DNA of 64,000 nucleotides from Deltaproteobacteria bacterium (GCA_007693585.1 REDH01000016.1:27102-91101); one strand, 5' to 3'. Positions 16,215 to 25,333 are shown, counted from the first letter of the stretch. Program-made: numbers and translations. The notes: generated from the letters alone by a model not told the origin.

Positions 16215-18364
16215 TGGTCGGCCACGATGCGGATGAACCTCGCCTCCGGGAGCCCGACCCGTGCGAGGTCGAAGCGGTCTCCGCCCGCGGCGGGGTGACC
16301 GAGGCCGATGCCGTTGCCGGCAGGGTTGGCCCACGTCGGCTCGATGCCCACGAAGCCCTCCACGAAGCGGCGCACATCCGTGGCGAATCCGCCCGCATGG
16401 GCGCCGAACTCGAACGCTTCGTCCTCGACGGTGTCGAATGCGAACCACGTCTCGCCATCGGACGAGAGTTCCACCCGGGCGGGGTCGACCGCGCGGATCA
16501 TGGGATCTCCGCCGAGGAAGAGCACGTTCTCGAAGATCACGAGGTCGTCGCCGGGGCCGTCGACGAGGGCGACCCCGACCAGCTCGATGGTCATGGCCTC
16601 GCCGGCGGGCACGGTCGTCAGCTCCTCGCTGCTGAAGTTCGGGGCGAAGGCTCCACCGCCGGCCGGGGGACCGAACAGGTTTCGGGGATCCATGAAGCCG
16701 GTCCCGACCGCCGGGTGAAAGACGCGGGCGAGGTCCCCGGTGAGAGCGAGTGGAGGACGTGCGGGCGCAAGACGTGCGAGAAGCTGGGCGCCGAGGCCGG
16801 AGCCGCCCGGGGCCAGCTCGGTGAACTGGGTGACCTCGGTGATCTCGGAATCCTCGAGATCGGCCCACGTGAACACCCAGAGGCCGTCGGTGTTGAAGGA
16901 TGTGGCGTAGAGAAGCCCGTCCTCTCCGAGCAGCAGGCTGGCCGCGTTGTAGCTGGTGGCCTCGGTGCCGACCAGCGCGAGCGGGGCCGTGTCGATGTCC
17001 CGCACGACGACGCCGTCCTCCAGGTCGATCAGGCCCACCGTCGCGCTGCCGTCGGTCCCGGAGTAGGCGACGCGGTTGTGGAAGGCGTCCCAGGCGACGG
17101 AGTTGAGGGCCCCGGCCGGGAGGCTCACGGTCACCTCGAACTCGAGGGTGCGCAGATCGAGGACCGTGACCGCGCCAGGCACGTCGGCGTAGTTGCCGGT
17201 GCAGGCCACGAGAAGGCGCCGCCCCGCGAGGTGCAGATCCGACGGATTGAGGCACGCCTCGGGCAGGGCCAGCCATGGGTCGGGCGAGGGATCGGAGCCA
17301 CTTCCGGAGGGATCCTCGTTGGCCGAACCCTGCCCCGGGAACCCGGCGAACAGCGTCTCCTCCGCACCCGTCACGTCGAGGAAGAAGAGGACCGCAGGGG
17401 ACTGGGCCACGAAGCTGTCGAGGGTGCTGTTGGCCACGATCATCCAGGGGCCCCACGTGGCTGCGGCGCTTCCGGCGCTGAGGGAAACAGACACACTCCA
17501 GTCGCCGGCGTCGGCGAAGGCCTCGACCTCGACCGCGGCGGCCGCGTCGGGATCCACCCGGTAGACCGAGTTGCCGGCTCCGACGAGCCAGAGCTCGTCG
17601 GCCGCACGAACCGCCACGTCGTAGGCGCCGGCCGGAGCAATGTCCTCAAGGAAGGTGATCGGTTCGAGGGTCACGGGGTCGAAGATCAGCAGCGCGCTGT
17701 CCGCAGTACCGCCGAAGGCGTCCCCGCTGAAGACGGCGTAGCCCGTGCCGTCGATGATGCGCAGCCGGGCCGGGATCTGGCCGACCGGGAGCGCATCGAT
17801 GGGTGCAGCGGACTCCAGCTGCGAACTGACCCCGTGGAAGCCGCTCGTCAGCGTGGACACGACGAGAAGATCGTCGCCGACGAAGACGTCGATCCCGGTC
17901 TCGAGGACGCCGGCGCCGGGGACCTCGGCGGTGGCGCGCACTGTCGTGGTACCGGGCCCCGCGGCCACGATTCGTCCGCCGTCCGTTGTCGCCACCGCCG
18001 GGTCATCGGAGGCGAGCGTGAAGGTGTCGACGGAGGCGTCGGATTCCACGCCTGTCCGGATCCGCAGCAGGACATCGTGGTCCTCACCCGGCCCGCCGAA
18101 GGAGACGCTGTCCTCGACCGGGAAGAGGGTGGTTCGCCGCGCCGGAGGCTCGTAGAGGTCGGCCTCCGTCGTGGTGGGCGGGGTGTCCGTGGTGGGCGGA
18201 GTGTCCGTGGTGGACACCTCGCCGGTCGGCGGCGCTTCACCGGACGTGCTCCCGACGCTGGTGTCATGGTCGGCATCGTCGCCGCACGCGGCGAGGGCCG
18301 CGGCGAGGATGAGCAGCAGGGCCAGCAGGCTGGCGTGGCGGGGGTGGCGGTGCGGGTCGTGCAT
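16154..18364 (-). CDS. Riboswitch-controlled surface lipoprotein, predicted beta-propeller
   Basis: A 736-residue lipoprotein: signal with LAAC (Cys27), then a Thr/Pro/Glu linker. Residues about 75-190 include a Big2-like Ig segment (TTTVRATAEV). About 200-530 has repeated propeller-blade signatures (ALLIFDPVTLEPI, AADELWLVGAGNSVYRVDP, GAVTVLDLRTLEFE, NRVAYSGTDGSATVGLIDLE). The C-terminal domain carries DGPGDDLVIFENVLFL and ELSSDGETWFAFD, a pattern I recall from myxobacterial cell-surface proteins. A cobalamin riboswitch lies in its leader, so a role in B12 capture at the cell surface, analogous to the Bacteroides propeller lipoprotein BtuG, is a reasonable inference. ATG 18364 chosen because the signal follows; ATG 18427 is the alternative. 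Confidence 0.8.
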   Translation of the reverse strand: MHDPHRHPRHASLLALLLILAAALAACGDDADHDTSVGSTSGEAPPTGEVSTTDTPPTTDTPPTTTEADLYEPPARRTTLFPVEDSVSFGGPGEDHDVLLRIRTGVESDASVDTFTLASDDPAVATTDGGRIVAAGPGTTTVRATAEVPGAGVLETGIDVFVGDDLLVVSTLTSGFHGVSSQLESAAPIDALPVGQIPARLRIIDGTGYAVFSGDAFGGTADSALLIFDPVTLEPITFLEDIAPAGAYDVAVRAADELWLVGAGNSVYRVDPDAAAAVEVEAFADAGDWSVSVSLSAGSAAATWGPWMIVANSTLDSFVAQSPAVLFFLDVTGAEETLFAGFPGQGSANEDPSGSGSDPSPDPWLALPEACLNPSDLHLAGRRLLVACTGNYADVPGAVTVLDLRTLEFEVTVSLPAGALNSVAWDAFHNRVAYSGTDGSATVGLIDLEDGVVVRDIDTAPLALVGTEATSYNAASLLLGEDGLLYATSFNTDGLWVFTWADLEDSEITEVTQFTELAPGGSGLGAQLLARLAPARPPLALTGDLARVFHPAVGTGFMDPRNLFGPPAGGGAFAPNFSSEELTTVPAGEAMTIELVGVALVDGPGDDLVIFENVLFLGGDPMIRAVDPARVELSSDGETWFAFDTVEDEAFEFGAHAGGFATDVRRFVEGFVGIEPTWANPAGNGIGLGHPAAGGDRFDLARVGLPEARFIRIVADHASGSRPDIDSVVLLNWRRD

Positions 18365-18504
18365 GGTGTGCTCCGTTCTCGTGTCCCGAGAGAAGGGGGG
18401 CGGGAAGGCGGGCACTGCGCGACGCATGCGACACCGGGCTGGACGCGGAGTCCCACCCTGACGATGGCGCTGGTCGTTCCTGGCCGTGTTCCCGGGGCCG
18501 AACG

Positions 18505-18703
18505 ATGCCGGTCGATGGACCGGAGTCGAAGCCGGTCTCCTGACTCAAGGCCTGACGCGGGAGCGTGGCCCGGTGCGCCTTCCCACCTCGTCCGCTCGGG
18601 GAGGCAGTGGCATGATGCGCCGGGCTTTCGGCCTTATACAGTGGCGGGTCCGTGCCGGATTCTCACCGGCTTCCCTGTGCCTCCGGACCTTCCGGTGGCA
18701 CGC
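18505..18703 (-). promoter_or_regulatory. Cobalamin riboswitch
   Basis: Read on the minus strand, the leader holds the conserved core of the class: GGGAAGCCGGTGAGAATCCG, then GGCACGGACCCGCCACTGTA, and about 100 nt later the B12 box GAGTCAGGAGACCGGCTTC. A stem CCGGT-ccatcg-ACCGG follows just downstream of the box. No U-tract is present, so control of translation initiation is more likely than intrinsic termination. The element ends about 140 nt before ATG 18364. Confidence 0.9.
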
Positions 18704-18715
18704 TTCGACGGCGGG

Positions 18716-18744
18716 GGCGTATCGTGCCGGGTCGGCGCGGTCAA
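18716..18744 (-). promoter_or_regulatory. Promoter of the riboswitch transcript
   Basis: On the minus strand TTGACC (18739-18744) and TACGCC (18716-18721) are 17 bp apart. The predicted start of transcription, near 18709, falls a few bases upstream of the first conserved riboswitch stem, as expected. Confidence 0.5.
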
Positions 18745-18960
18745 GCGGGAGCATGCCGAGCGCACCGGTTTGGCGGGGTGAACGCGAGGTCCGGGATGCA
18801 ATCCGGCGTGGCACCGATCGGCGGTTCGCATGGGCCGCAACGGCGTGCATCATTGTGGTCCACGACGATGATTCCCCCACCGGGAGGGGTTCGGTGGTGA
18901 CTTTGCGGCAGCCCGGTCCAGTTTCGGCGGGTGCGGCGCTGTGCGAAGCGGGGGTGCGCG

Positions 18961-18989
18961 TTGCGCGGGGGCACGGCGCGGTTTAGAGT
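18961..18989 (+). promoter_or_regulatory. Putative promoter of the acyl-CoA dehydrogenase gene
   Basis: TTGCGC at 18961-18966 and TAGAGT at 18984-18989 with a 17-bp spacer, about 83 bp before ATG 19072. The 370 bp between the riboswitch and this gene otherwise hold only the divergent riboswitch promoter. Confidence 0.4.
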
Positions 18990-19071
18990 CCGCGGGCAGC
19001 GCCCGGCGCGGAACCGGTTCCGTGCCGGGTGACCGGAGCATGCCGGACGACAGGAGCGAGGAAGGACACCG

Positions 19072-20238
19072 ATGGCGAAGATCGATCTGTACAACCCGAC
19101 CGAGGAACACGCGGCGCTGCGCGAGACGGTGGCGCGCTGGGCGGAGGCGGAGCTCGATCCGCAGGCCGACGAGCACGATCGCACCGAGACGTTCAATGTG
19201 GCCCTCTTTCGGCGCCTCGCTACGGAACTCGGGCTGTTCGGGGTCACGATTCCGGAGAGTGCGGGGGGGCTTGGGCTCGACTCGGTCGCTGCGGTGATCA
19301 TCCACGAGGAGATGAGCCGGTTCGACCCGGCGTTCACGCTCTCGTACCTCGCGCACGAGGTGCTCTTCGTGAACAACTTCTACTGGAGCGCCACCGATGC
19401 GCAGCGCGAGCGGATTCTGGGCAAGGTGATCGACGGCACCTGGATCGGCGGCATGGCGATGAGCGAGCCCGATGCGGGAACGGACGTGCTCGGCATGACG
19501 ACGGTCGCCCGGCGGGACGGGGAACACTACATCCTCAACGGGGTGAAGCAGTGGATCACCAACTCGACGCACGCGGACGTCTTCCTCGTCTACGCCAAGA
19601 TGGATCGTGAGGATCCGCGCAGCATCACGTCCTTCGTCGTGGAGAAGGACTTCGCGGGGTTCGGCGTCGGAAAGAAGGAGACGAAGATGGGCATGCGGCA
19701 ATCGCCGACGTGCCAGCTCGTCCTGGAGGATGTCCGGGTACCGGTGGGCAACCTGCTCGGGGAGGAAGGCGGAGCGCTCGTCCACATGATGCGCAACCTG
19801 GAGATCGAGCGGGTAACGCTCGGCGCGATGAGCAACGGGATTTCTCGCCAGTGTCTGGAGATCATGGCGCGGTACGCGATCAACGATCGCAAGGCGTTCG
19901 GCAAGCCGTTGAGCGCGTTCGGTCAGGTGCAGCGCTTCCTCGGAGAGGGCTACGCGAAGACCGAGGCCGCGCGGGCCCTGACCTACCATGTGGCGGCCGG
20001 ACTCGGCCCGGATGTCCGCAACAGCCTCGGGGCGGGGGCGGCGAAGCTCGTGGCCACGATGACGGCGGAGGAGGTGGCCCGCATGGCCATCCAGGTCCTC
20101 GGCGGCTATGGATACACGCGGGAGTACCGGGTGGAGCGGCTGCTTCGTGACGCGATCCTCCTGAGCATCGGAGGAGGCACGAACGAGGCGATGCAGAAGA
20201 ACATCACGTCGGACCTCGTCCGGCTCTACCGCGACTGA
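19072..20238 (+). CDS. Acyl-CoA dehydrogenase, isovaleryl-CoA dehydrogenase type
   Basis: A 388-residue FAD-dependent acyl-CoA dehydrogenase that oxidises a short or branched acyl-CoA to the 2-enoyl-CoA. GGMAMSEPDAGTDVLGM near residue 123 and NGVKQWITN are family signatures. The usual catalytic Glu in the C-terminal position is absent (IGGGTNEA instead of YEGT), whereas LEIER near residue 244 supplies the Glu used by isovaleryl-CoA dehydrogenases, so leucine catabolism is the best guess. GGCGYT-type GGYGYTREYRVERL precedes the C-terminal loop. GAGCGAGGAAGG provides the ribosome-binding site. It is 43 bp upstream of the acyltransferase. Confidence 0.88.
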   Translation: MAKIDLYNPTEEHAALRETVARWAEAELDPQADEHDRTETFNVALFRRLATELGLFGVTIPESAGGLGLDSVAAVIIHEEMSRFDPAFTLSYLAHEVLFVNNFYWSATDAQRERILGKVIDGTWIGGMAMSEPDAGTDVLGMTTVARRDGEHYILNGVKQWITNSTHADVFLVYAKMDREDPRSITSFVVEKDFAGFGVGKKETKMGMRQSPTCQLVLEDVRVPVGNLLGEEGGALVHMMRNLEIERVTLGAMSNGISRQCLEIMARYAINDRKAFGKPLSAFGQVQRFLGEGYAKTEAARALTYHVAAGLGPDVRNSLGAGAAKLVATMTAEEVARMAIQVLGGYGYTREYRVERLLRDAILLSIGGGTNEAMQKNITSDLVRLYRD

Positions 20239-20281
20239 CGGATCCGTAGGGGTCCACGGCACACGACGCACCCGGGGGCGC

Positions 20282-21922
20282 ATGGCCGCGACGAACGACA
20301 ACACGCCGCTCTTCCGGTTTCGGCGCGACCGGCAGGAGATCATCGACGAGGTCATCGAACGGGTGACCCGGGGGGCCATTCAGCGGGCCTGGGAAGACGA
20401 CGCCCAGGGGCTGGAGTACCTGCTCAACGAGGCCGCTTATCTCGAGATGAGCCGGATGGACGACGGCCAGGGCTCGTCCACGGGGCTCGACTACGGGTTC
20501 TGGAAGGGGCTCGCGCACCGTCTCGGCCGGGCCTCCGAGGAGGAGAACGCGGAGGCGCTGCAGCGCATCGTGACGACCTATGCCTCCGACATCGCCGGTC
20601 AGTTTCGTCCGTCGGTGTTCCGGGTGGCCACCCAGGTGCTCCCGACCGGGATCTCCTTCCTCTTCAACCGGCAGTCGGGCTCCCGCCTGCTTCGCCTGCC
20701 GGGGGAGATGCAGCCCCTCGAGGCGAAGCTCGGCATCGAGGGCGACCTCGCCCGGCTGCAGCGGCTGGCGGAGATCGGCACCCTCGTGGTGGTGCCGACC
20801 CACTCGAGCCACATGGACAGCCCGCTCATCGGGTGGGCGCTCCATGCCTCGGGCCTTCCCCCGGTGACCTACGGGGCGGGAAAGAACCTGTTCACCAACC
20901 CGCTGACCTCGTTCTTCATGGCGAACCTCGGCGCCTACAAGGTGGACCGGCGCCTGAAGCACAACATCTACGTGCAGGTCCTCAAGCAGTACTCGCAGGT
21001 CCTGCTCGAGCGCGGCTACCACAGCCTGTTCTTCCCCGGAGGAGGGCGCTCGCGCTCGAACGAGGTCGAATCCAGGCTGAAGCTCGGGCTCCTCGGCACC
21101 TCGCTGGAAGCGTGGAGCCGGAACGTCATCCGCGGCCGCGCGCGCCCCATCTTCGTGGTGCCCGTCACCATCAACTACAACCTCGTGCTCGAGTCCGAGA
21201 CGCTCATCGGGGACCACCTGCGAACCGACGGCAAGGGGCGGTTCATCATCGAGGACGACGAGTTCTCCGACGTCCGCGTGGTCGCACACTACGTGCGCTC
21301 CACCCTCGAGATGGACGCCACGGTCCGAATCCGGTTCTGTCCCCCGCTCGACCTGTTCGGAAACGAGGTCGACGACCGGGGCCGAACCATCGACCAGCGC
21401 GGCCGCGTGGTGGACGTCGAGCGGTACATCTGGGTGGACGGGACCCCCGCAAGTGTTCGCGGGCGCGACCAGCAGTACACCCGGGAGCTGGGCAGCCGTG
21501 TCGCGGACGCCTTCCGGCGCAACACGATCCTCTTCCCGCTCCACGTGGTGAGCTTCGCGCTCTTCGAACACATGCGCAGGCAGCATCCCGGCTGGGACCT
21601 CTACCGCACCCTGCGATTCTGTCGGGGGGATACCGTGAGACTCGTCGTCGTCGAGGGGGAGACGGAGCGGCTCGTCCGGCTGCTGCGCGAAGCCGAGCAG
21701 CGGGGGGAGCTGAGGCTCGACGAGAGCGTCACCCGGCACGCCGCACCGACGCTCGTCGAGGAAGCACTCCGCTACTGGAACAGCTATCACCCCACGCCAG
21801 TGGCGGTGCGCGAGGCCGAGCGGATCCGCATCACCCAGCCCAACCTGCTCTACTACTACGGGGGCCGCGTGCGGGGCTACGACATGGAGCGCCTGCTCGG
21901 CCAGGCCGCAGGAGGTGCATGA
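20282..21922 (+). CDS. PlsB-like glycerol-3-phosphate acyltransferase
   Basis: A 546-residue acyltransferase of the PlsB/PlsC family. The HX4D catalytic motif is VPTHSSHMDSP near residue 173, GAGKNLFTNP is the second block, and FFPGGGRSRSNEVE near 251 is the third (FPEGTRSR in canonical enzymes, here with Gly-Gly in place of Glu-Gly-Thr). It would transfer an acyl chain to the 1-position of glycerol-3-phosphate or to another polyol. It is shorter than E. coli PlsB (about 800) and has its own long C-terminal region. Its stop overlaps the start of the GpsA-like gene (ATGA), which places substrate supply and acylation in one operon. Confidence 0.8.
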   Translation: MAATNDNTPLFRFRRDRQEIIDEVIERVTRGAIQRAWEDDAQGLEYLLNEAAYLEMSRMDDGQGSSTGLDYGFWKGLAHRLGRASEEENAEALQRIVTTYASDIAGQFRPSVFRVATQVLPTGISFLFNRQSGSRLLRLPGEMQPLEAKLGIEGDLARLQRLAEIGTLVVVPTHSSHMDSPLIGWALHASGLPPVTYGAGKNLFTNPLTSFFMANLGAYKVDRRLKHNIYVQVLKQYSQVLLERGYHSLFFPGGGRSRSNEVESRLKLGLLGTSLEAWSRNVIRGRARPIFVVPVTINYNLVLESETLIGDHLRTDGKGRFIIEDDEFSDVRVVAHYVRSTLEMDATVRIRFCPPLDLFGNEVDDRGRTIDQRGRVVDVERYIWVDGTPASVRGRDQQYTRELGSRVADAFRRNTILFPLHVVSFALFEHMRRQHPGWDLYRTLRFCRGDTVRLVVVEGETERLVRLLREAEQRGELRLDESVTRHAAPTLVEEALRYWNSYHPTPVAVREAERIRITQPNLLYYYGGRVRGYDMERLLGQAAGGA

Positions 21923-22938
21923 ACATGTCCAGACTCGGATCATTCCGGGGCACCGTCGGGGTCATCGGCGCCGGGCGGTTCGGCCTCGCGCTTACCGAGA
22001 CCATCGCGCGCCACGGCCACGACGTCCTGCTGTTCACCTCGCTGGGCGAGCGTGCAAGGGAACTGCAGGAGTCGCGCCGACTGCCGGCGATCGTCCCCGA
22101 GCTCGACCGACTGCACCCGAAGGCGGGGGTCACCACCGACCCGCGCGCCTTCGCCGATGGCTGCTCCCTCATGCTGCTCACCGTCAGCTCCGAGTACTTC
22201 TCGCCCGTGATGGAGCCCCTGGGGGCATGCCTCGACGGAGCACATCAGGTCGTTCACGCCTTCCACAGCCTCGACGGCTCCGGACTCCAGCCCGTCAGCG
22301 AGCGGATCAAGAACCTGTCGTGTGTCCTTCAGGTCGGGGTCATGGCCGGCCCGATGCACGTCAGCGAGCTCCTCGAGGGAAAGCCCAACGCCGTCGTCGT
22401 GGGCTCGGCGTTTCCCGGGATCCGGGATGCCATCGGCAAGGTGCTCGGCGCCGGCCACATCCAGGTCTACGGCACCAGCGACCTCCGGGGTGTCGAGTAT
22501 GCAGCAGCTCTCGGCCAGGTCGTCGCCATCCTGATCGGGCTCGCGGACGGACTGGACCTCGGCGCCTCCAGCCACGCCGCCCTGCTGACCCGGGGACTTC
22601 GTGAGATCGCGTCCCTCGGGGTCGAGCTCGGAGCCCGCGAAGGAACGTTCCACGGCCTCGCCGGCCTCGGCCGGCTCGTGGACGCCGTCCGCCGCAACGA
22701 ACCCAACTACGCGTTCGGCCTCGAGCTGGCCCGAACCACGTCCGTCCACGAACGGTTGCAGTGCGTGCCTCCCGAGGTGCAGGGCGTGGACGTGGCCCGT
22801 CACGTCGACGCCTGGTGTCGCCAGCACGGTGCGCAGGTGCCCGTCGTTCAGGCCCTTGCCCGCATCCTCCAGGGAGACGACCCGCCGCGCGAGTCCCTGC
22901 TGGCCCTCATGCAGCATGACGCGGCCCTGGTGGCATGA
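21919..22938 (+). CDS. GpsA-like NAD(P)-dependent glycerol-3-phosphate dehydrogenase homologue
   Basis: A 339-residue homologue of GpsA. The Rossmann motif VGVIGAGRFGLAL (residues about 12-24) and the C-terminal catalytic-domain block ALLTRGLREIASLGVELGA followed by FHGLAGLGRLVD are clear. However, the conserved catalytic Lys of the T/IKG segment is replaced (AFHSLDG near residue 113), and the second Lys of the ALKN segment is also replaced (ALGQVV near 198), while the Arg-Asn pair is kept (RRNEPNYAFG). It may be inactive, mechanistically altered, or act on another substrate. Start at ATG 21919 with AGGAGGTG; ATG 21925 is an alternative. It overlaps both neighbours by 4 bp. Confidence 0.8.
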   Translation: MNMSRLGSFRGTVGVIGAGRFGLALTETIARHGHDVLLFTSLGERARELQESRRLPAIVPELDRLHPKAGVTTDPRAFADGCSLMLLTVSSEYFSPVMEPLGACLDGAHQVVHAFHSLDGSGLQPVSERIKNLSCVLQVGVMAGPMHVSELLEGKPNAVVVGSAFPGIRDAIGKVLGAGHIQVYGTSDLRGVEYAAALGQVVAILIGLADGLDLGASSHAALLTRGLREIASLGVELGAREGTFHGLAGLGRLVDAVRRNEPNYAFGLELARTTSVHERLQCVPPEVQGVDVARHVDAWCRQHGAQVPVVQALARILQGDDPPRESLLALMQHDAALVA

Positions 22939-24602
22939 CACGCCTTCTCTCCTCGGCCCTGCCGCTTGTCGCAGCCATCGCGATCGGCGGTGTCGCCGCC
23001 TGCGATCGGAGCTCGCGTGCGCCCCGGGAGTCCGCCCCGCCGCCGGCCCCTCAGGCGCCGGCACCCGATTTCCGGCCGAGCGGGGAAGCCTCCCTCGTTG
23101 GGCACGACGGCATGATCCTCGTCCCCTTCGCGGGAGGTCGAGCACGGCTGGGGGGAGACAACCCGGTGGATCCGGACGACTCCCTCCCGCCGCGGACGAT
23201 ACGGATCGAACCCCTGCTGATGGACCAGCACCCGGTCACGGCCGGACTGTTCGCGGGATGTGTACAGGCAGGGCGTTGCTCACCCCTCCCCGACCCCGAC
23301 GACTACGCGCGACTCGCGTGCACGGTCTTCGATCGGATCGAGGTGGATCGCCCCGCGACCTGCATCACACGCGACGAGGCGGCAGCCTACTGCGCTGCCG
23401 TCGGTCGGCGGCTGCCGCGGGAAGAGGAGTGGGAGGCCGTCGCTCGACTCATGCACGGCGCAGACCCGCTGTCCGCCGACCCCCCCACGACCGAAGAAGA
23501 CGAGGACAGTGTCCGCGGGGTGCGCCGACCCGAGCCGGTGATCGGCGCGACCGTCCTCGGCAACGCCGATGTCCCGGCCATCCGCGGATTGCTGGAGGGC
23601 GTGAGGGAGTGGATGGGCGGCGCCTTCGACGGTGGCTCGAACGCGCGCGTCGGGCTCGTCGATGGTCGGCCGCGCGCTCCCGTGCGCGGGCGCTCTGTCG
23701 AGGACGCGGACGTACCTCGAACGGTCCTCGTGCGTCGTGGCGAAGGCGAGGGCCGCCGGGACCGGCGGATCGGCTTTCGCTGCGCCGTGGACGCCGCGCA
23801 GCGGGAGGAGGCGCTGTGCACGGACGAGGTGTGTGCGTGGCCACCCGTGCCTCTGCCCGAACTGCCCACGCGCCCCGACCCGATCGAGGTGGCCGCAGGG
23901 GAGGTCATGGTGGCCCTTCCGCGAGCACTGCCGCGGGAGGCCGCGCCGGTTGCGTTCGAGGTCGACTCGTTTCGGATCGATGCCGTGCCCGTCACGGCCA
24001 TCGAGTACGAACATTGCCTTCGGGAAGGAGCCTGCCCGCGCCCGCGGCGCGATCGCTTCTCCATCGGATGCACCCTCGGACGGGTCGGCGTGGAGGGCCA
24101 TCCCATGAACTGCCTCGATGCGGGTGACGCCGAACGCTACTGCGCGTGGACCGGCGGGCGGCTCCCCACCGAGGTCGAGTGGCTGCGGGCGGTGTTCGGG
24201 GACGGGAGCCACCCGTATCCCTGGGGCCCGTCCTGGGAGGAGGGGCGCGCGAACCGTGGCGGGGGCGAGCCGCAGGAGCCGGGAGAGTCGGAACGAGCAT
24301 GGGCCTTCACCTCTCCCGTCGGTGCGTTCGACTCCGACCGCTCGATGTGGGGGCTGCTCGACGGCGGCGGCAACGTCAGCGAGTGGGTACGCGAGCCCGT
24401 GAGTCCGCTCGCCGTTCCACCGGACCGGGAAGGAGATCGGGACCTCCACCGTCGTCTTCGCGCGCTCGCCGGGGGAGACGAGGAGCCCCCCGAGCACCGC
24501 GTGCTCGGTGCCTCATGGGCCGACTCCGCCCACACGGACGGGCGCCTGATCGCGCACGTGGTGCGGCGCGACGCGGTCGGTTTCCGGTGTGTTCGCCCCT
24601 GA
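22935..24602 (+). CDS. Lipoprotein with two FGE-sulfatase-like (SUMF1/EgtB-fold) domains
   Basis: A 555-residue lipoprotein (signal ending GGVAAC, Cys23). Two formylglycine-generating-enzyme-fold domains follow: a degenerate one (about 55-285; MDQHPVTAGLFAGCVQAG, ITRDEAAAYCAAVGRRLPRE) and a better-preserved one (about 300-555; VDSFRIDAVPVTAIEYEHCL, YCAWTGGRLPTEVEWLRA, DGGGNVSEWVRE, GFRCVRP). The catalytic Cys pair of true sulfatase-modifying enzymes is not seen near the RVLGASW segment, so a binding or structural role is more likely. Its ATG overlaps the GpsA-like stop (ATGA), closing the three-gene operon. Confidence 0.82.
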   Translation: MTRLLSSALPLVAAIAIGGVAACDRSSRAPRESAPPPAPQAPAPDFRPSGEASLVGHDGMILVPFAGGRARLGGDNPVDPDDSLPPRTIRIEPLLMDQHPVTAGLFAGCVQAGRCSPLPDPDDYARLACTVFDRIEVDRPATCITRDEAAAYCAAVGRRLPREEEWEAVARLMHGADPLSADPPTTEEDEDSVRGVRRPEPVIGATVLGNADVPAIRGLLEGVREWMGGAFDGGSNARVGLVDGRPRAPVRGRSVEDADVPRTVLVRRGEGEGRRDRRIGFRCAVDAAQREEALCTDEVCAWPPVPLPELPTRPDPIEVAAGEVMVALPRALPREAAPVAFEVDSFRIDAVPVTAIEYEHCLREGACPRPRRDRFSIGCTLGRVGVEGHPMNCLDAGDAERYCAWTGGRLPTEVEWLRAVFGDGSHPYPWGPSWEEGRANRGGGEPQEPGESERAWAFTSPVGAFDSDRSMWGLLDGGGNVSEWVREPVSPLAVPPDREGDRDLHRRLRALAGGDEEPPEHRVLGASWADSAHTDGRLIAHVVRRDAVGFRCVRP

Positions 24603-24673
24603 GCCCTCGCACCGCACGACGGCGCGCGGAGTCCGCGAGCGGGAGGGCGCCGCCGGGCTTGTGACGAGACCGC

Positions 24674-25333
24674 CTAGGCGGACGAAGGCGCGGGGCGGAT
24701 GCAGAGGTAGAAGCCGAGCTCGCTGCGCTTCGCGACACGCAGCACGGCGCGGAGATGATCCCACCAGTCCGCGAAGGCGTTGGCTTCATCCTCCGAGAAG
24801 ACACCTCCTCCCTCGGCGTCGGCCAGCAGGCGCTGGACATCGCGACGGGTCAGCTCGTTCATGGCTGCGCTCGCGTCACGCACCGCCTCGTGCGGGAGCG
24901 CGGCGCGCCAGGTGTCGCCATGAGACGCCCAGGGGAGCGTGTGCTCGCTCAGGGTGCTGAAGAACCCCAGCAGCCGGGCCGTGCGTTCCTCGTCCCAGCG
25001 AAAGAAGAACTCGGCGGCTGCGTCGAAGTCCTCGAAGTGGTCGGTCGCCTCGCGCGCGTCGCCGTCGATGTAGAGATGCTCGATGAGCACGCCGGCCGGG
25101 GCCCGGAGCCACCGCTGCGACTGGACAGCATTGAGCAGCTTGTCGATCTGCTCCTGCACCGAGGTCGGGGGCGTACCGCCATGGCGGACCAGGAGCGCCC
25201 GAAGCGCGGCGGCGGCCTCTTCGGACTGCCCCGACCGGGTTGCCTTGCGGTGGAGCGGCTGGAACTCCTCCACGAGGGCGGTGTGATTCAGTGCGCCAAA
25301 GACGCAGCGCTTCCTCGGGATCGTGTCGGTCAT
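24674..25333 (-). CDS. Hypothetical soluble protein (219 aa)
   Basis: Not recognised. It is a soluble, mostly helical protein with Trp-rich acidic segments (EDFDAAAEFFFRWDEERTARL, DEANAFADWWDHLR) and ends GFYLCIRPAPSSA. There is no signal peptide. ATG 25333 (MTDTIPRKRC) is chosen; upstream in-frame sequence is Pro/Ala/Cys-rich and does not look like a leader. It lies 103 bp downstream of the giant surface-protein gene on the same strand and converges with the FGE-like gene. Confidence 0.6.
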   Translation of the reverse strand: MTDTIPRKRCVFGALNHTALVEEFQPLHRKATRSGQSEEAAAALRALLVRHGGTPPTSVQEQIDKLLNAVQSQRWLRAPAGVLIEHLYIDGDAREATDHFEDFDAAAEFFFRWDEERTARLLGFFSTLSEHTLPWASHGDTWRAALPHEAVRDASAAMNELTRRDVQRLLADAEGGGVFSEDEANAFADWWDHLRAVLRVAKRSELGFYLCIRPAPSSA

